Assembly (NCBI GenBank): GCA_946480785.1
Contig: CAMLLD010000030.1
Coordinates: 1 to 64,000, forward strand
DNA: 64,000 bases
Reading direction: 5' to 3'
Source: an uncultured Blastocatellia bacterium
GTDB taxonomy: Bacteria; Acidobacteriota; Blastocatellia; Pyrinomonadales; Pyrinomonadaceae
The position numbers and the translations under genes were made by a program. A model generated the notes under the pieces. That model searched no databases and had not been told where the DNA came from. It saw only the letters and a list, made by a program, of their open reading frames with translations. Shown here piece after piece: positions 1-10,316 of this stretch. Position 1 is the first letter of the stretch. Each line of letters opens with the position of its first letter.

Positions 1-59
1 TGCGCCGACTTGTCGGCGCTTTGGCCAAAGCGGTGCCAGGCACCGCACTCCAAGGGAGG
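1..59. repeat. Cruciform intergenic repeat, copy A (truncated by window edge)
   Basis: This is the reverse-oriented partner of the 70-bp element at 12701-12770. It keeps the same three modules: hairpin GCGCCGACTTGTCGGCGC, the central palindrome TTTGGCCAAA, and hairpin GCGGTGCCAGGCACCGC, followed by one terminal arm ACTCCAAGGGAGG. The other arm lies outside the window. The loop of the second hairpin differs from the other copy while its stem is kept, and the arm carries one extra A. Confidence 0.85.
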
Positions 60-85
60 CACCCTGTTCTTCGGTCCAGCAGTTT

Positions 86-3000
86 CTATCCGAGCCAGAG
101 CACGAGGATCTGGCGGGCGGTGGAGTCGGCTGTGGTCCAGTTGATCGTTTGGCCGTCGGAATCAAAGCTGACGTGATCCGCGGCCGCGTTGACGGTCGGC
201 GAGGCGCTCTCCGTCATCATCTTTAGCAATTTCGCAGTGTCGATGTTGCGGTACGCAACGGTAGGACTGACGTTGTCCGTTTCGCCAATCCAGAAACTAG
301 ATCGGTCACTCGTCCCCGTCGCCCAACCAAAACTGACACGAGCGTGCGCCTGTGCGGCGTCGTTGTTTCCGGAAACGTCGTTGGCGGACATCATGATCGC
401 CGCTTTGGGTGTGAAGCCCGCGCCGGTCAACGATTGATTGCCCGTAGACGTCGCCTGGTTGAACGAACTGACCTTCACTTGCGGCCCCCGCAACGCGAGA
501 TAGTAGAAGACATCGGCAGAGCCTCCCGCAGTCGTGTAGTTCAACGTGAACCCGTCTGAGTCAAACGAGACAAAGTCGGCTTCAGTGAATGTGGTAGTCG
601 TGCTGAGAATGCGCTGTGTCGATTGTCGATGCTTGGCGACTTGCGGATTGCTGCCGTTCTGATTGCGCCAGGCGACCATTCCGCGAGCGCTGGAACTCGT
701 CGCAAAGCCAAACAGTCCGCTCCCGTTCGTCGATTGATCGAGCGGCGAAGTAGAAAACTTACCCGCAAATACGATCAGCGCCGTCGGTTGAAAACCAACA
801 CCCGTGTACGACTGATTTCCGGTGCTGGTCTTCGCGGAGGCGGCGCCCGTCTTGACGTTCGTGAGCTCATCTCCACCGAGCGCCAGGTACGACACGATCA
901 TCGAGCTCGAGCTGCCCCAGTTGATCGTAAAGCCATCGGAATCCAGCGAGACGAAATCAGCGCGTGGAGTGCCGCTTGGACCATAGATGCAATATGTATC
1001 CTGGTTCCACGCGGCATGGTTCGAGGTGCTGAGATTGTTGTTCGAGTAGTCACCGGACACTCTTCGATCGCTCGACGACACACCGACGCCGAAGCCGATC
1101 ACGGAATCCGCGCCCGAACCGGTGCTCGTCTGCAAGTTATAACGAAACAGCACCACCTTCGGCTGAAATCCAACACCGGTGACCGACTGATTTCCCGTGC
1201 TGCCCGAACCGGTAAAAGTGCCGGCCTTCGTGAGCAACGTGCCGCCGCCGCTCCAGTCACCGGTGATGGCTTTGAACGTCGCGCTCGCGTAAGCGTTGCT
1301 GCTCGCGCCGATCTTCGTCGAGAGCGTGTCGATGTCCGCGCCGCGATCGGTGCCGTCAGATGCCTGCCGTGTTTGTCCCGCGCGATACAACCCGCTCGTC
1401 AACTTAAAGTCGAGATTCGCGACGCTGTTGAAACCGAAATTGGCAGCACTCGTTTCGGAGAACGTCCCGGTCGGATACCCGGTGGTGCTCATGTTCTGAA
1501 ACGTGTTGTCGACGGCGCTGTAGTTTCCCGCGCCGTTGCACCACGCGTTGAGCGCAGTAGTTCCGGTTGCGCCGCCGGAAGCAAAGAAACCGCCGAACGT
1601 ATTGTCGAGCGCGTAGAGGTTGTCTTCGTTTTTGTAGTTGATCCAGTCGCCGCTCGTATTACCGTCGAAGATATTGACCGTTGAAACGTTCGTCGGTGAG
1701 TAGACGGTATTGTGCTGGAGCCAGACATCGGTGCCGTGTGTCGTCGCCGAGTTTCCGAGGTACGCAGCGACTTTAATTGTTTGCGTAGGGCCTCCTGTTT
1801 GCAGGCCGTAGCCGGAGAATTGGTATGCAGTCTGCACCAGATTGTGCTTGACTACGACCGAGTCCATGGCCACTCCATGCCCGGTACCTTCGTCATCGGG
1901 AGACAGGTATGTCACCCATTGATAGAAGTGTCGGAACCAGTTGTATTGAACGGTGAGGTTTTGAATGGTCGCACTAGGTGTCGCGTCCTGTTGAGTACGG
2001 ACTGTCAACAGCATGCCCACCCCTTCCTGGGCCATGAGCCATACCCCATCAAAGACGTTGCCTTCGATCAGGTTTGCGGTTCCCGCGAGAAACTTTATTT
2101 CAATATTATTCTTGTGCGCGCTCCACGGCTTGTAGAGCGTCGCTGAAACGCTGCTCTGGTTGGCACTGAACGCCTGTTCGAGTGTGAGCGTGCTTGACGA
2201 GGGAGCGCTGGAAACTGTCCGCATCTCACCTGCCTGTGGTCCGGAGGTAAGTTTGAGCACTCGTATGCAAAAGGAAAGAGAGCAACCGTGGCCTGCACTC
2301 GTCACGGTCGTACCACTCGACGAGATCGTGAGATTGGTACTGCTTTCCACATCGTTGGTATCGAACGCCGACGGATTCCACGGATTGTACTTCTGCGGCG
2401 CCTCCAGATAGTTGCGCGTGAAGGTGAGATCTCCCGGAAGAATACCGGCGCCACCGCCGCCACTCAGAAAAACTTCACCCATTGACGACATATAGTTATT
2501 GTCGATCGTCACTGGTCCAGGACCACCCAGCAGCAGGATCGCCTGCGACTCAAGGCCTGCCCTGCGGAATCCACTGATGTAGTTGTCGTGAACGTTGATG
2601 TTGCGACCGTTGAGGAAGAGACCGCGGGCGGCATGTGCTTCCGTCGCTTCGATCCAGTTGTGATCGATCTCGATGTTGTTTGGCGTATTCGCCGACGTGG
2701 TTTCCGCTGCATCTCCGATGACGACCATCCCGGCGTCCTGCGTGACGCCGCTGGCCTGACGCAGATCGAGGCCGGTGAGACGCCAGTTATCGGCGTCGTT
2801 GCCGGTCGTGTGGAAGCAGGGGTCGTTATTGAAATTGCTGCACACGATGATCGCCATGTTCGAGCGATCGCCGCTGGTCACACGTTTGGCCGCGCCGGGC
2901 AGTGAGCCCTGGTTCGATGAGCGGATGGTCACAGTGGAAGTGAGCCCGCTCTTGAGTGTGAATGGACCAGTGTAAGTTGTCCCCGCAGTCAATGTGATCG

Positions 3001-3211
3001 TATCGCCGCCGGTTGAATTCGTGATGGCGGTGGCGAACGCGGCCGAGTTGGCGGGCGTAAAATCCGCCATCACGGGCGCGACGCCGAGCTTAACGAGCAG
3101 CGATGGATAAGGCCGCATTTGTCGCAACGGTATGGATAACGTCATTGCGACGCCGGGGCCGACTTGAGTGAACACGAGGGCTAACGTGAGAAACAGAACT
3201 CTGAACATCAT
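86..3211 (-). CDS. Secreted right-handed parallel beta-helix protein with three C-terminal repeat domains
   Basis: Probably an exported or surface protein that binds or cleaves polysaccharide; the substrate cannot be told. The start is one of two adjacent ATGs (3211 or 3208) right behind AAGGAGATC; the frame stays open upstream to 3313 without a better site. A signal peptide (MFRVLFLTLALVF...) is followed by a region rich in short Asn/Ile/Val turns (NNIEIDHNWI, NINVHDNYI, VTIDNNYM) typical of pectate-lyase-like beta-helices. The last ~370 residues hold three related units of about 110 residues, each starting with a STGNQS.TG.GF.PK-type motif and containing a DFVSFDSDGFT-type motif and a YLAL/LWLG end; these resemble the DUF7483 family. 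No catalytic residues could be assigned. Its stop is close to repeat copy A. Confidence 0.8.
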   Translation of the reverse strand: MMFRVLFLTLALVFTQVGPGVAMTLSIPLRQMRPYPSLLVKLGVAPVMADFTPANSAAFATAITNSTGGDTITLTAGTTYTGPFTLKSGLTSTVTIRSSNQGSLPGAAKRVTSGDRSNMAIIVCSNFNNDPCFHTTGNDADNWRLTGLDLRQASGVTQDAGMVVIGDAAETTSANTPNNIEIDHNWIEATEAHAARGLFLNGRNINVHDNYISGFRRAGLESQAILLLGGPGPVTIDNNYMSSMGEVFLSGGGGAGILPGDLTFTRNYLEAPQKYNPWNPSAFDTNDVESSTNLTISSSGTTVTSAGHGCSLSFCIRVLKLTSGPQAGEMRTVSSAPSSSTLTLEQAFSANQSSVSATLYKPWSAHKNNIEIKFLAGTANLIEGNVFDGVWLMAQEGVGMLLTVRTQQDATPSATIQNLTVQYNWFRHFYQWVTYLSPDDEGTGHGVAMDSVVVKHNLVQTAYQFSGYGLQTGGPTQTIKVAAYLGNSATTHGTDVWLQHNTVYSPTNVSTVNIFDGNTSGDWINYKNEDNLYALDNTFGGFFASGGATGTTALNAWCNGAGNYSAVDNTFQNMSTTGYPTGTFSETSAANFGFNSVANLDFKLTSGLYRAGQTRQASDGTDRGADIDTLSTKIGASSNAYASATFKAITGDWSGGGTLLTKAGTFTGSGSTGNQSVTGVGFQPKVVLFRYNLQTSTGSGADSVIGFGVGVSSSDRRVSGDYSNNNLSTSNHAAWNQDTYCIYGPSGTPRADFVSLDSDGFTINWGSSSSMIVSYLALGGDELTNVKTGAASAKTSTGNQSYTGVGFQPTALIVFAGKFSTSPLDQSTNGSGLFGFATSSSARGMVAWRNQNGSNPQVAKHRQSTQRILSTTTTFTEADFVSFDSDGFTLNYTTAGGSADVFYYLALRGPQVKVSSFNQATSTGNQSLTGAGFTPKAAIMMSANDVSGNNDAAQAHARVSFGWATGTSDRSSFWIGETDNVSPTVAYRNIDTAKLLKMMTESASPTVNAAADHVSFDSDGQTINWTTADSTARQILVLWLG

Positions 3212-3387
3212 GATCTCCTTTTTGGAACACCTATCCGTTGTTAGGTTCGGGGGAATTACAGTTCGGGAGTCAATCTGGGCAACGCTGAAATGTTTAGCCG
3301 GGAAAGTGATCAAAGGTGACTAGCCGCGTGAGGCCGGCACGCTTTGAAAATGAGTGTGTGGGAGGATACGCCGAGTGAAATGAAATA

Positions 3388-4143
3388 TCAAGATTTTTGG
3401 TTTGCTATGCCAAACTGATCGCGCAAAACTTCTTCATACTCTTTTGCACTGTCGAGCAGACGTTCTTCACGGCCATGCTTTGTTGTAACGATTAAACGCA
3501 TGCCGCTGAGAGTTATTCGTCCTTCGGGAGTAGCGCGCGAGCAAATGCGATTCTGAGTGAAATGAGATTGTGGTGAGGTTTGGTGAAAGCGACACATCTC
3601 TTCGTAATCGGCGAATTGATGCGGCTCGAGCGTGAAGCGATACATCGGTTCCCACTCCTCACCGTTGCGACGAAACACCACGCGATATTGCTCTTCTGAT
3701 TCGATCCTGAACGACTCATCGCCTTGCACTTGTTCGCTTGTTGTATCGAGCAGTAATGGTTCGAGAAACGAATCACCGAAACCGACATCGACGAGCCAGC
3801 GATCGTCGAGGTTCACCAGCAACGCCATGTGATCGAACGGCGGACTGAACTCACCATTGCCTCGCGCGACTTCGGCCGACAGCATGCTCACGTCAAAACC
3901 AAGCGCGCGCAACAACGCTGCAAACAAACCATTCGCCTCATAGCAAAATCCGCCACGCCGCCGCTCCACGATCTTCGCAAACAGAGCTTGTTCATCGAGC
4001 ACTATCGGCTCGCTCGCATGAATACTCAGGTTCTCAAAAGGCACATGCAAAAGATGCGCGACTTGCAGTTTTCGCAGCGTCTCAGCGGAAACGTCGACGG
4101 GGCCGTCGTAGTCGATGCGTCTGAGATAAGTGTTGGGGTCCAT
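3388..4143 (-). CDS. nat: Arylamine N-acetyltransferase
   Basis: Cytoplasmic enzyme that transfers an acetyl group from acetyl-CoA to arylamines and hydrazines. The 251-residue protein has the catalytic Cys in RRGGFCYEANG (Cys67), the His in PPFDHMALLV (His105) and the Asp in VDVGFGD (Asp119), which is the Cys-His-Asp triad of the NAT family in the expected order and spacing. The N-terminal motif HVPFENLSI is also characteristic. It is slightly shorter than the usual ~275 residues because the C-terminal domain is short. It lies about 175 bp upstream of, and on the same strand as, the secreted beta-helix gene, but no functional link is evident. It is divergent from the zinc-ribbon/NHL gene, 51 bp away. 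Confidence 0.93.
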   Translation of the reverse strand: MDPNTYLRRIDYDGPVDVSAETLRKLQVAHLLHVPFENLSIHASEPIVLDEQALFAKIVERRRGGFCYEANGLFAALLRALGFDVSMLSAEVARGNGEFSPPFDHMALLVNLDDRWLVDVGFGDSFLEPLLLDTTSEQVQGDESFRIESEEQYRVVFRRNGEEWEPMYRFTLEPHQFADYEEMCRFHQTSPQSHFTQNRICSRATPEGRITLSGMRLIVTTKHGREERLLDSAKEYEEVLRDQFGIANQKS

Positions 4144-4177
4144 TTAAATTTTCACCGAACTCGGTCCAGCGCTTTGG

Positions 4178-4183
4178 TATAGT
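4178..4183 (+). promoter_or_regulatory. -10-like box TATAGT close to the start codon
   Basis: TATAGT ends 11 nt before the ATG at 4195 and there is no Shine-Dalgarno sequence between them. A transcript starting about 7 nt after this box would have a leader of only a few bases. No convincing -35 box is seen. Confidence 0.4.
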
Positions 4184-4194
4184 GGGCTCCCATC

Positions 4195-5361
4195 ATGCCG
4201 CAAACGTTTGACTGTCCCAAGTGTGGTGCGCCGGTGACGTTCGAGCCGTCCGCGGATTTTAGCAACGCGAGACGCACCGTGCGTTGCGATTACTGTCACA
4301 GCCAGTTGATGACGCCGGATGAACTCGCTGGCCGACCTGCGCAAGTGATTCGGATTCAGTTCGGCGCTGACTCAGTTAGCAGGTTTCCGAAGTGGATCTG
4401 GCTTGTGCTCGCAATTCCGCTGCTCGGTCTAATCGTCGGCGGTCTCGCCGCGGCGGGCGCGCTCGTGCCGGTGTTCTACACGGGGAGCCACACGGTCACG
4501 GTCAAGGAAGTAAACAATCCGCCGCGCACGAACCCGCCGCCCACGAAGACAAACAAGAACACGTTCGCCAATGTCTTGCTCAACTTCGGCAGCGAAGGAA
4601 TCGGACCCGGAATGTTTAATGACGCGCGCAGCATCGCCGTCGACGGCGCGGGACGAATCTACGTCGGCGAATACACTGGCGGGCGCATTCAAGTCTTCGA
4701 CGGCGACGGCAAGTTCATCACGCAATGGACCATCGGCGATCGCAAGACACTCCTGCGCGGTTTCGCAGCCGATCGCAAAGGAACGCTCTATCTCGTACAC
4801 GGCGGAACGATCGAACGTTATCGAGGCGAAACGGGCGAGAAGCTCGGGCAAGTGAATTACGAACGCTCCGGCTTCGACGACGTGACGACTACGCCCGATG
4901 GCGGATTAGTAGCTGCATGGCAAAGCAATCGAGACGACATAGTCGCCTTCGATCCGAATGGCAAATTGATCAGGACGATTCCCGCCGCGATCAGCAGCGC
5001 CAGCGGCGACTCAGAATTAGATACACGCGTGGCGGCTGACGGCGCAGGTAACATCTACGCCCTCGGCAGATTCAACAATGCGGTCTTCAAGTTCGCGCGC
5101 GATGGAAAGTTTGTAACGCGCTTCGGTGGTGACGGCGATCAAGCCGGCCAGTTTCGTGCGCCCTACTCGATTGCCGTCGATGGCTACGGCCGTGTCTACG
5201 TCGGCGACATGAAAGGCATCCAGGTCTTCGACACCAACGGACGCTATCTCAATCTTATCGACGTAAAAGGCGTTGCCTTCGGGATGGTCTTCAACGACAA
5301 GAACGACCTCTTCGTCGTCGCCCGCGATCACGTCATGAAGTTCTCCGTCCCTGGGCAGTGA
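4195..5361 (+). CDS. Membrane-anchored zinc-ribbon / NHL-repeat protein
   Basis: Function unknown. The 388-residue protein begins with a zinc ribbon (CPKCGAP at ~7-13, CDYCHS at ~31-36), then one strong transmembrane helix (IWLVLAIPLLGLIVGGLAAAGAL, ~69-92), a Pro/Thr/Asn linker, and a C-terminal beta-propeller of NHL-type repeats (RSIAVDGAGRIYVGEYTGGRIQVF, YSIAVDGYGRVYVGDMKGIQVF). The zinc ribbon should face the cytoplasm and the propeller the periplasm, as inferred from the single helix. NHL propellers usually mediate protein or ligand binding. The gene is convergent with the histidine kinase, with only 8 bp between the stops. Confidence 0.8.
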   Translation: MPQTFDCPKCGAPVTFEPSADFSNARRTVRCDYCHSQLMTPDELAGRPAQVIRIQFGADSVSRFPKWIWLVLAIPLLGLIVGGLAAAGALVPVFYTGSHTVTVKEVNNPPRTNPPPTKTNKNTFANVLLNFGSEGIGPGMFNDARSIAVDGAGRIYVGEYTGGRIQVFDGDGKFITQWTIGDRKTLLRGFAADRKGTLYLVHGGTIERYRGETGEKLGQVNYERSGFDDVTTTPDGGLVAAWQSNRDDIVAFDPNGKLIRTIPAAISSASGDSELDTRVAADGAGNIYALGRFNNAVFKFARDGKFVTRFGGDGDQAGQFRAPYSIAVDGYGRVYVGDMKGIQVFDTNGRYLNLIDVKGVAFGMVFNDKNDLFVVARDHVMKFSVPGQ

Positions 5362-5369
5362 GGATCGGG

Positions 5370-8300
5370 TTACGAAAGCTTCGTGCCGTTGCCGTCCTTA
5401 CTTGTTGCGACGAGCTTCTCCAGGGCGTCGAAGTCGACGGGTTTGACGAGGTGGGCGTCGAAGCCTGCTTCGCGGCTGCGCCGCTTGTCTTCCGCCTGGC
5501 CCCAACCGGTCAAAGCAATGAGCATCATGCCCTGACCCCAGGGCTGCCGGCGGATCGAACGTGCTGCTTCGTAGCCGTCGAGTTTCGGCATGCCGAGATC
5601 CAACAGAGCGAGGTCGGGTTGAAATTCCTGCGCCAGCTTCACGGCTTCGAGGCCATCGTGGGCCATCGCTACGTCGTGTCCTGAAAGGGTCAGCATCATC
5701 GCCATGCTCTCCGCCGAGTCGAAGTTATCGTCAACCACGAGAATGCGGCGACGCGCCGGTAGTTGATCGCTCGCAGCGGATTCCTTCGCAACAGACGCTT
5801 GCGTTGTTTGCGGCAGCGCCGGCAAGCGAACGACAAATTCACTGCCCCGCCCCGTCCCTTCGCTACGCGCTTCAACACTGCCGCCGTGCATTTCGATGAG
5901 CCTTTGCACGAGCGTCAGACCAACACCCAGTCCGCTTTGAATCTGCTGTTCCGACGCGTCAAGCTGCACAAACATGCCGAAGATCTGCGAAAGCTTCCCG
6001 GGCTCGATGCCGATGCCGGTATCACTCACTCTGATCGTTACCTCGTCACCCGTTCTCGTAGCGATGAGGGAAACACTGCCGCCGGACGCGCTGTACTTCG
6101 CGGCATTGTTGAGCAGGTTCGAAAAGACCTGGGCCAACCGCACAGGGTCCGCATCGAGCAGCACCGGCTCTGACGGCAACGCGACCTTTAGCTCGCTTTT
6201 CGCCGCGTCCAACACCGGCCGACTCGTTTCCACCGCACTGCGCACGATCGATTCGAGCGCGACCTGTTCCTTGCGCAACTCGAGCCGGTTATGACTGATC
6301 CGCGAGACGTCCAGCAGATCGTCGACGAGCCGCACCATCTGTTCGATCTGGCGCTGCATGATCGTCGTGGCCCGTTCGAGCGTGGCGGGATTGCCGTTCG
6401 AAAGGCGAATGAGTTCGAGGCCGTTGCGAATCGGCGCGAGCGGATTGCGCAGCTCGTGCGCGAGCGTCGCCAGAAACTCGTCCTTGCGCTGATCCTGTTC
6501 GCGCAGTCGCTCGATCAAACGGAGTCGTTCGTAAGCGAGCGTCACGTAGTGTGAGATCGTTTCGAGAAACTCGAGCTCTTCGCGATCGAACGTGTCGCGA
6601 CTGCGACTCGCAAAAGAAAGCGTTCCGAGCAACTGGCCACCGGCGATCAGCGGATTGCACGCGTAGGCACGCAGCCCAAATCCCTTCACTAGTTGGACCA
6701 TGGGCTCAGCCGACTGCTGGATGTACGTCGCCACAATCGGTGCGCGTCTCAAGGCCACCGTTCCGCACACTGCCTGCCCAAATTCAAGCCGCGAGATCGA
6801 GCGCATCGTCTCGGGATCGATGCCGGCGCACGAAACCAACTCCAGCGCGTCACCGGTTTCGCTCACCATGAAATTGAAATAGACGTCGAGACTCAACGAC
6901 TCACGTATCTTTAGAAACAGTTCGCTGAGCATCGAGTCGGGATCTTTGTTGGTGAGCAGCACGCCCGCGGCTTCCCACAGCACGGCGAGCCGTTTGTTCT
7001 GCCCGGCCAACGCCTGCTGGCTTTGCCGGCGAATGTTCAGCGTCTTCAGGTGCGCATCGACGGTGGCGAGAAGTTCGCGCGCACTAAAAGGCTTCACGAT
7101 GTAGTCGTCGGCTGATGCTTCCAGCCCCTCGATTCGTGCTTCTTCACCAGCGCGGGCTGACAAAAGCACCACCGGCGTTTCGCGTGTCTGCGGGTTCGCG
7201 CGCACGCGACGCAGCAATTCAAACCCGTCAAGCACCGGCATCATCACGTCTGACAAAATCAGATCGGGAACGTTTTGCTCGATCGCGTTCCACGCCGCCT
7301 GCCCGTCGGCAACAGCGAGTATGTCGTAACGATCGGAGAGCATACGCGAGACATAGTCGCGCATGTCTGCGTTGTCATCAGCGAGGAGAATGTGAAAACG
7401 TTTTTCCCCGGCGTGCGGAGCAGGCGCTGCGGGCACGGAAGCATCAACCGCGGAATGCGGCAGCCAGCGCAATGCCTCACTCACAAACGGCGCCGCGCCC
7501 AAAGACGTCGACGTCATCGTGCGCGCAGCGTTGATGCGGTCCGGCGGCAGGTGATCCTTGCCGCGCGGCACACACACCGTGAACACACTGCCCTTTCCGA
7601 GTTCGCTCTCAACGTGCACCGCGCCGCCGTGCAGCTTCACGAGCTCGCGCACCAACGCCAAACCGATTCCCGAACCTTCCTGCGTTCTGCCGCGCGATAC
7701 TTCAACCTGATGAAAACGCTCGAAAACTTTCGGCAACTCTTCCGCGGCAATACCGACGCCCGTATCGCTCACCGTCAAGACCACGTGTTCCGTTGTCTTG
7801 CGCAACGAAACTTCGATCCGCCCCGAGAACGTGAACTTGAAGGCATTGGAAACGAGATTAAGAACGACCTTCTCCCACATGTCGGGATCGACGTAGACGG
7901 GTTCGTCCAAACTCGGACAATCGACCACCAGCTCGATGCCCGCCCTCTCGCACGCCGAGCGAAAGTTGCTCGCGAGCTCGGCGGTCGTAGCGGCCAAATC
8001 AGCCGGCTCGAATGAAGCCTGCACGCGGCCGGCTTCGATCCGCGAGAAGTCGAGCAGAGTGTTGACGAGTTTTTGCAAGCGCAGACCGTTGCGATAAGCG
8101 ATCTCGAGGTTCTCGCGTTGTGCTTGAGAAGCGCTCGAGCCGTCGAGTTCTCCCAACGCATCCGCCACTGGTCCAAGCATCAGCGTCAGCGGCGTGCGAA
8201 ACTCGTGGCTCACGTTTGAAAAGAAAGCCGTCTTCGCGCGATCGAGTTCGGCGAGCGACTCCGCGCGGCGGCGTTCTTCTTCGTAAGCGCGCGCATTCGA

Positions 8301-9317
8301 TACCGTGGTTGAGATCTGCGTTGTCAACAACTCAAAGAAGCCGCGATACTGATCGTCCAAAGGCCGGCGTGGTGAAACTCCCGCCACGAGAAAGCCGATC
8401 GCGCGGTCCTGTCCCGAAGCGCCGATCGGCATCATCATCGCCGTGTGTACCGGCTCGGGCCACACACCCGTCACCAACTCACCGCAACGTTGGACCACGT
8501 CCGTGATCTCGAGCGCGCGATTTGTTTGCATGACGGCGCTGAACGGCCAGCACGCACTGTCAGCATCGGGATGAGAAACATTGACGCTCAGCGACGCCGC
8601 ACGCGAGCCGGGCTCAAGACCAGAGACGCCCGCCAGCGTTGCGTTCTTACCGGATTTGTCGAGCAGATAGATGAGAGCGAAAGCGATGTCGTGACGGTTC
8701 TGGGAAAGGATCTCCGCAACGCTGCGACACGCATCCTCGACCGAGTTCGCCGCCGCGCTTGCAAACAATGAGAGATCGCGCAACGTTCGCAAACGTCGCT
8801 CGCTAACCACGCGCGCGGTCGACTCGCTGACGATACAAAAAAGACCGTCGACCTTTCCGCTCTCTCCCCGAATCGGATCGTAAGAAATGTCGAAGAAAGT
8901 CTCTTCCGGGAAACCAAACCGTTTCATGTTGAACGGCCAATCGCTCGCCCAAAATGCTTCACCCGTCTGCAGCACACCTTCGAACAAACTTCTCAGTCCC
9001 GTGTCCCAAAGCTCGCTCCACACTTCGCGCACCGGTTGCCCTAATGCTTCCGGATGCTTCTGTCCCAACACGGGTCTGTACGCGTCGTTATAAAGCGTGA
9101 TGAGATCGGGTCCCCAGAACATCGCAATCTGCGCTTTCGACGGCAGCAGGATGCTCACGGCGCTGCGCAGACTTTGCGGCCACGACTCGATTGGTCCAAG
9201 TGGAGTGCTCGCCCAATCGTATCCGCGTATGAGTTGACCAAGCTCGCCGCCACCGGTGAGCCAGTCATGTGCTTGTGGACCGCTGCGCGCCGGGACGTAG
9301 GAAGATTCAGAGGGCAT
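5370..9317 (-). CDS. Double hybrid sensor histidine kinase (GAF-HisKA-HATPase-REC-GAF-HisKA-HATPase-REC)
   Basis: Large soluble signalling kinase, 1315 residues from the ATG at 9317; the frame extends 12 codons upstream to a TTG without a ribosome site. Numbers below count from that TTG. A PAS-like N-terminus (~50-180) and a GAF-like region (~185-355) precede a first kinase core with phospho-acceptor His383 ([10 protein letters not shown]), N-box NAFKF and G-boxes [15 protein letters not shown]. Then come a receiver with Asp702 (SDVMMP), a second GAF (~785-945), a second kinase core with His966 ([25 protein letters not shown]) and a final receiver with Asp1252 (LDLGMP). No transmembrane segment is seen, so it probably senses a cytoplasmic signal. 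Two complete kinase/receiver modules in one chain suggest an internal phosphorelay. No output regulator is adjacent. Confidence 0.93.
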   Translation of the reverse strand: MPSESSYVPARSGPQAHDWLTGGGELGQLIRGYDWASTPLGPIESWPQSLRSAVSILLPSKAQIAMFWGPDLITLYNDAYRPVLGQKHPEALGQPVREVWSELWDTGLRSLFEGVLQTGEAFWASDWPFNMKRFGFPEETFFDISYDPIRGESGKVDGLFCIVSESTARVVSERRLRTLRDLSLFASAAANSVEDACRSVAEILSQNRHDIAFALIYLLDKSGKNATLAGVSGLEPGSRAASLSVNVSHPDADSACWPFSAVMQTNRALEITDVVQRCGELVTGVWPEPVHTAMMMPIGASGQDRAIGFLVAGVSPRRPLDDQYRGFFELLTTQISTTVSNARAYEEERRRAESLAELDRAKTAFFSNVSHEFRTPLTLMLGPVADALGELDGSSASQAQRENLEIAYRNGLRLQKLVNTLLDFSRIEAGRVQASFEPADLAATTAELASNFRSACERAGIELVVDCPSLDEPVYVDPDMWEKVVLNLVSNAFKFTFSGRIEVSLRKTTEHVVLTVSDTGVGIAAEELPKVFERFHQVEVSRGRTQEGSGIGLALVRELVKLHGGAVHVESELGKGSVFTVCVPRGKDHLPPDRINAARTMTSTSLGAAPFVSEALRWLPHSAVDASVPAAPAPHAGEKRFHILLADDNADMRDYVSRMLSDRYDILAVADGQAAWNAIEQNVPDLILSDVMMPVLDGFELLRRVRANPQTRETPVVLLSARAGEEARIEGLEASADDYIVKPFSARELLATVDAHLKTLNIRRQSQQALAGQNKRLAVLWEAAGVLLTNKDPDSMLSELFLKIRESLSLDVYFNFMVSETGDALELVSCAGIDPETMRSISRLEFGQAVCGTVALRRAPIVATYIQQSAEPMVQLVKGFGLRAYACNPLIAGGQLLGTLSFASRSRDTFDREELEFLETISHYVTLAYERLRLIERLREQDQRKDEFLATLAHELRNPLAPIRNGLELIRLSNGNPATLERATTIMQRQIEQMVRLVDDLLDVSRISHNRLELRKEQVALESIVRSAVETSRPVLDAAKSELKVALPSEPVLLDADPVRLAQVFSNLLNNAAKYSASGGSVSLIATRTGDEVTIRVSDTGIGIEPGKLSQIFGMFVQLDASEQQIQSGLGVGLTLVQRLIEMHGGSVEARSEGTGRGSEFVVRLPALPQTTQASVAKESAASDQLPARRRILVVDDNFDSAESMAMMLTLSGHDVAMAHDGLEAVKLAQEFQPDLALLDLGMPKLDGYEAARSIRRQPWGQGMMLIALTGWGQAEDKRRSREAGFDAHLVKPVDFDALEKLVATSKDGNGTKLS

Positions 9318-9457
9318 CGACACAGTTCGACCTGAATTGGCAAGGGGGAACAAACGGGGGAAGCGGGAGCGGGGTCATTCTACAACAACTCTCCGCGGTA
9401 ACAAGCAATGAACTAAAACAGTCGCGGAAACCCCGGCCTGCGCGCCTGAAACAAAAT

Positions 9458-9490
9458 CAGCGTAGCCGTGTAAATCGCGCGGCTACGCTG
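9458..9490. promoter_or_regulatory. Perfect 11-bp inverted repeat between divergent genes
   Basis: CAGCGTAGCCG (9458-9468) pairs with CGGCTACGCTG (9480-9490) across an 11-nt loop. It lies 140 bp upstream of the kinase start on the minus strand and 137 bp upstream of the plus-strand gene. No T-tract follows on either strand, so an operator or leader hairpin is more likely than a terminator. Confidence 0.4.
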
Positions 9491-9627
9491 ATGTTTGGCA
9501 GGGCACTTGAAGAGTGCGTTGTTTGATGCTGTTTCGGTGTTTGCGTTACTTGAGCCTCGCGCAACATCAACTGTTCGAGCGTCGCGAGGCGTTTGACTAT
9601 ACTTAACCTGCTCGCTGTTTAAGTATT

Positions 9628-10275
9628 ATGAATAGGCAGATTTTTATGAGATACGTGAGTACTTTACTCATCATCTACATCGCCTGTGTTTGCGGAGTCC
9701 AGGCGCAGAGAAATCCTGACCACGGAACAATTTTGATGGATGCGGGTGGGGACAGGCAGCATGCTGACCTGGAACTAACGACCAGCATTATTGATCAACG
9801 CTATTGCAGCGACGGCGGTTTGATTTTCACGCTCAGGTACGATTTCCACAACAAAAACGGAGAGACGATACTCCTGGACAAAAGGAGTTCGATTGTTCCC
9901 GGTTATGATATCAGCCGCAATGCCCGGCTCGCGGCAGCCGGAAAGCACAAAGTGTCTGTAGAGTACCTGCTCGGAATCGATGGCAAGTTGCTAACTCTCG
10001 ACCCAAATCCGGATATTTCTCAGTTCGTGACCTTGAAAGCTGGCGAGTCATATTCTGCTGAGCATGAATTTCGCATCCTTGGCACTGACGAGAAACTAAA
10101 ACCAGGCGGCTATGTGCTGCAATTTTCTGTCGTAACTTGGCATTATCAGGCAGCGTCCAATATTGCCTGGCGCGAAAAGTGGCGTGATAAGGGTTACCTG
10201 TGGACTAATTTTATCCGGTCGCAACCGATGCCCTTTGTCATAGACAAGCATCCTGAGTTCGTTCAGTGTCGTTGA
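9628..10275 (+). CDS. Secreted protein of unknown function
   Basis: I do not recognise this 215-residue protein. It has an N-terminal signal peptide (MRYVSTLLIIYIACVCGVQAQ), with cleavage likely after the Ala of VQAQ. Translation could begin at 9628 or at the in-frame ATG at 9646; neither has a good ribosome site. The body is beta-rich (LIFTLRYDFHNKNGE, GGYVLQFSVVTWHYQ), and the arrangement suggests an immunoglobulin-like fold with only two cysteines in the mature part. Its base composition looks slightly more AT-rich than its neighbours. A TATACT box lies at about 9599 upstream. It stands alone, convergent with the DinB-like gene. Confidence 0.75.
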   Translation: MNRQIFMRYVSTLLIIYIACVCGVQAQRNPDHGTILMDAGGDRQHADLELTTSIIDQRYCSDGGLIFTLRYDFHNKNGETILLDKRSSIVPGYDISRNARLAAAGKHKVSVEYLLGIDGKLLTLDPNPDISQFVTLKAGESYSAEHEFRILGTDEKLKPGGYVLQFSVVTWHYQAASNIAWREKWRDKGYLWTNFIRSQPMPFVIDKHPEFVQCR

Positions 10276-10316
10276 CCGCCAGTTATGTCTTGCCAGTTCT
10301 TATCTGGCCCCAAGTT

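Noticed and set aside
623..1684. Open frame of ~350 codons antisense to the beta-helix gene
   Set aside because: Arg-rich shadow with no motif; the minus-strand frame has a signal peptide, ribosome site and domain structure.
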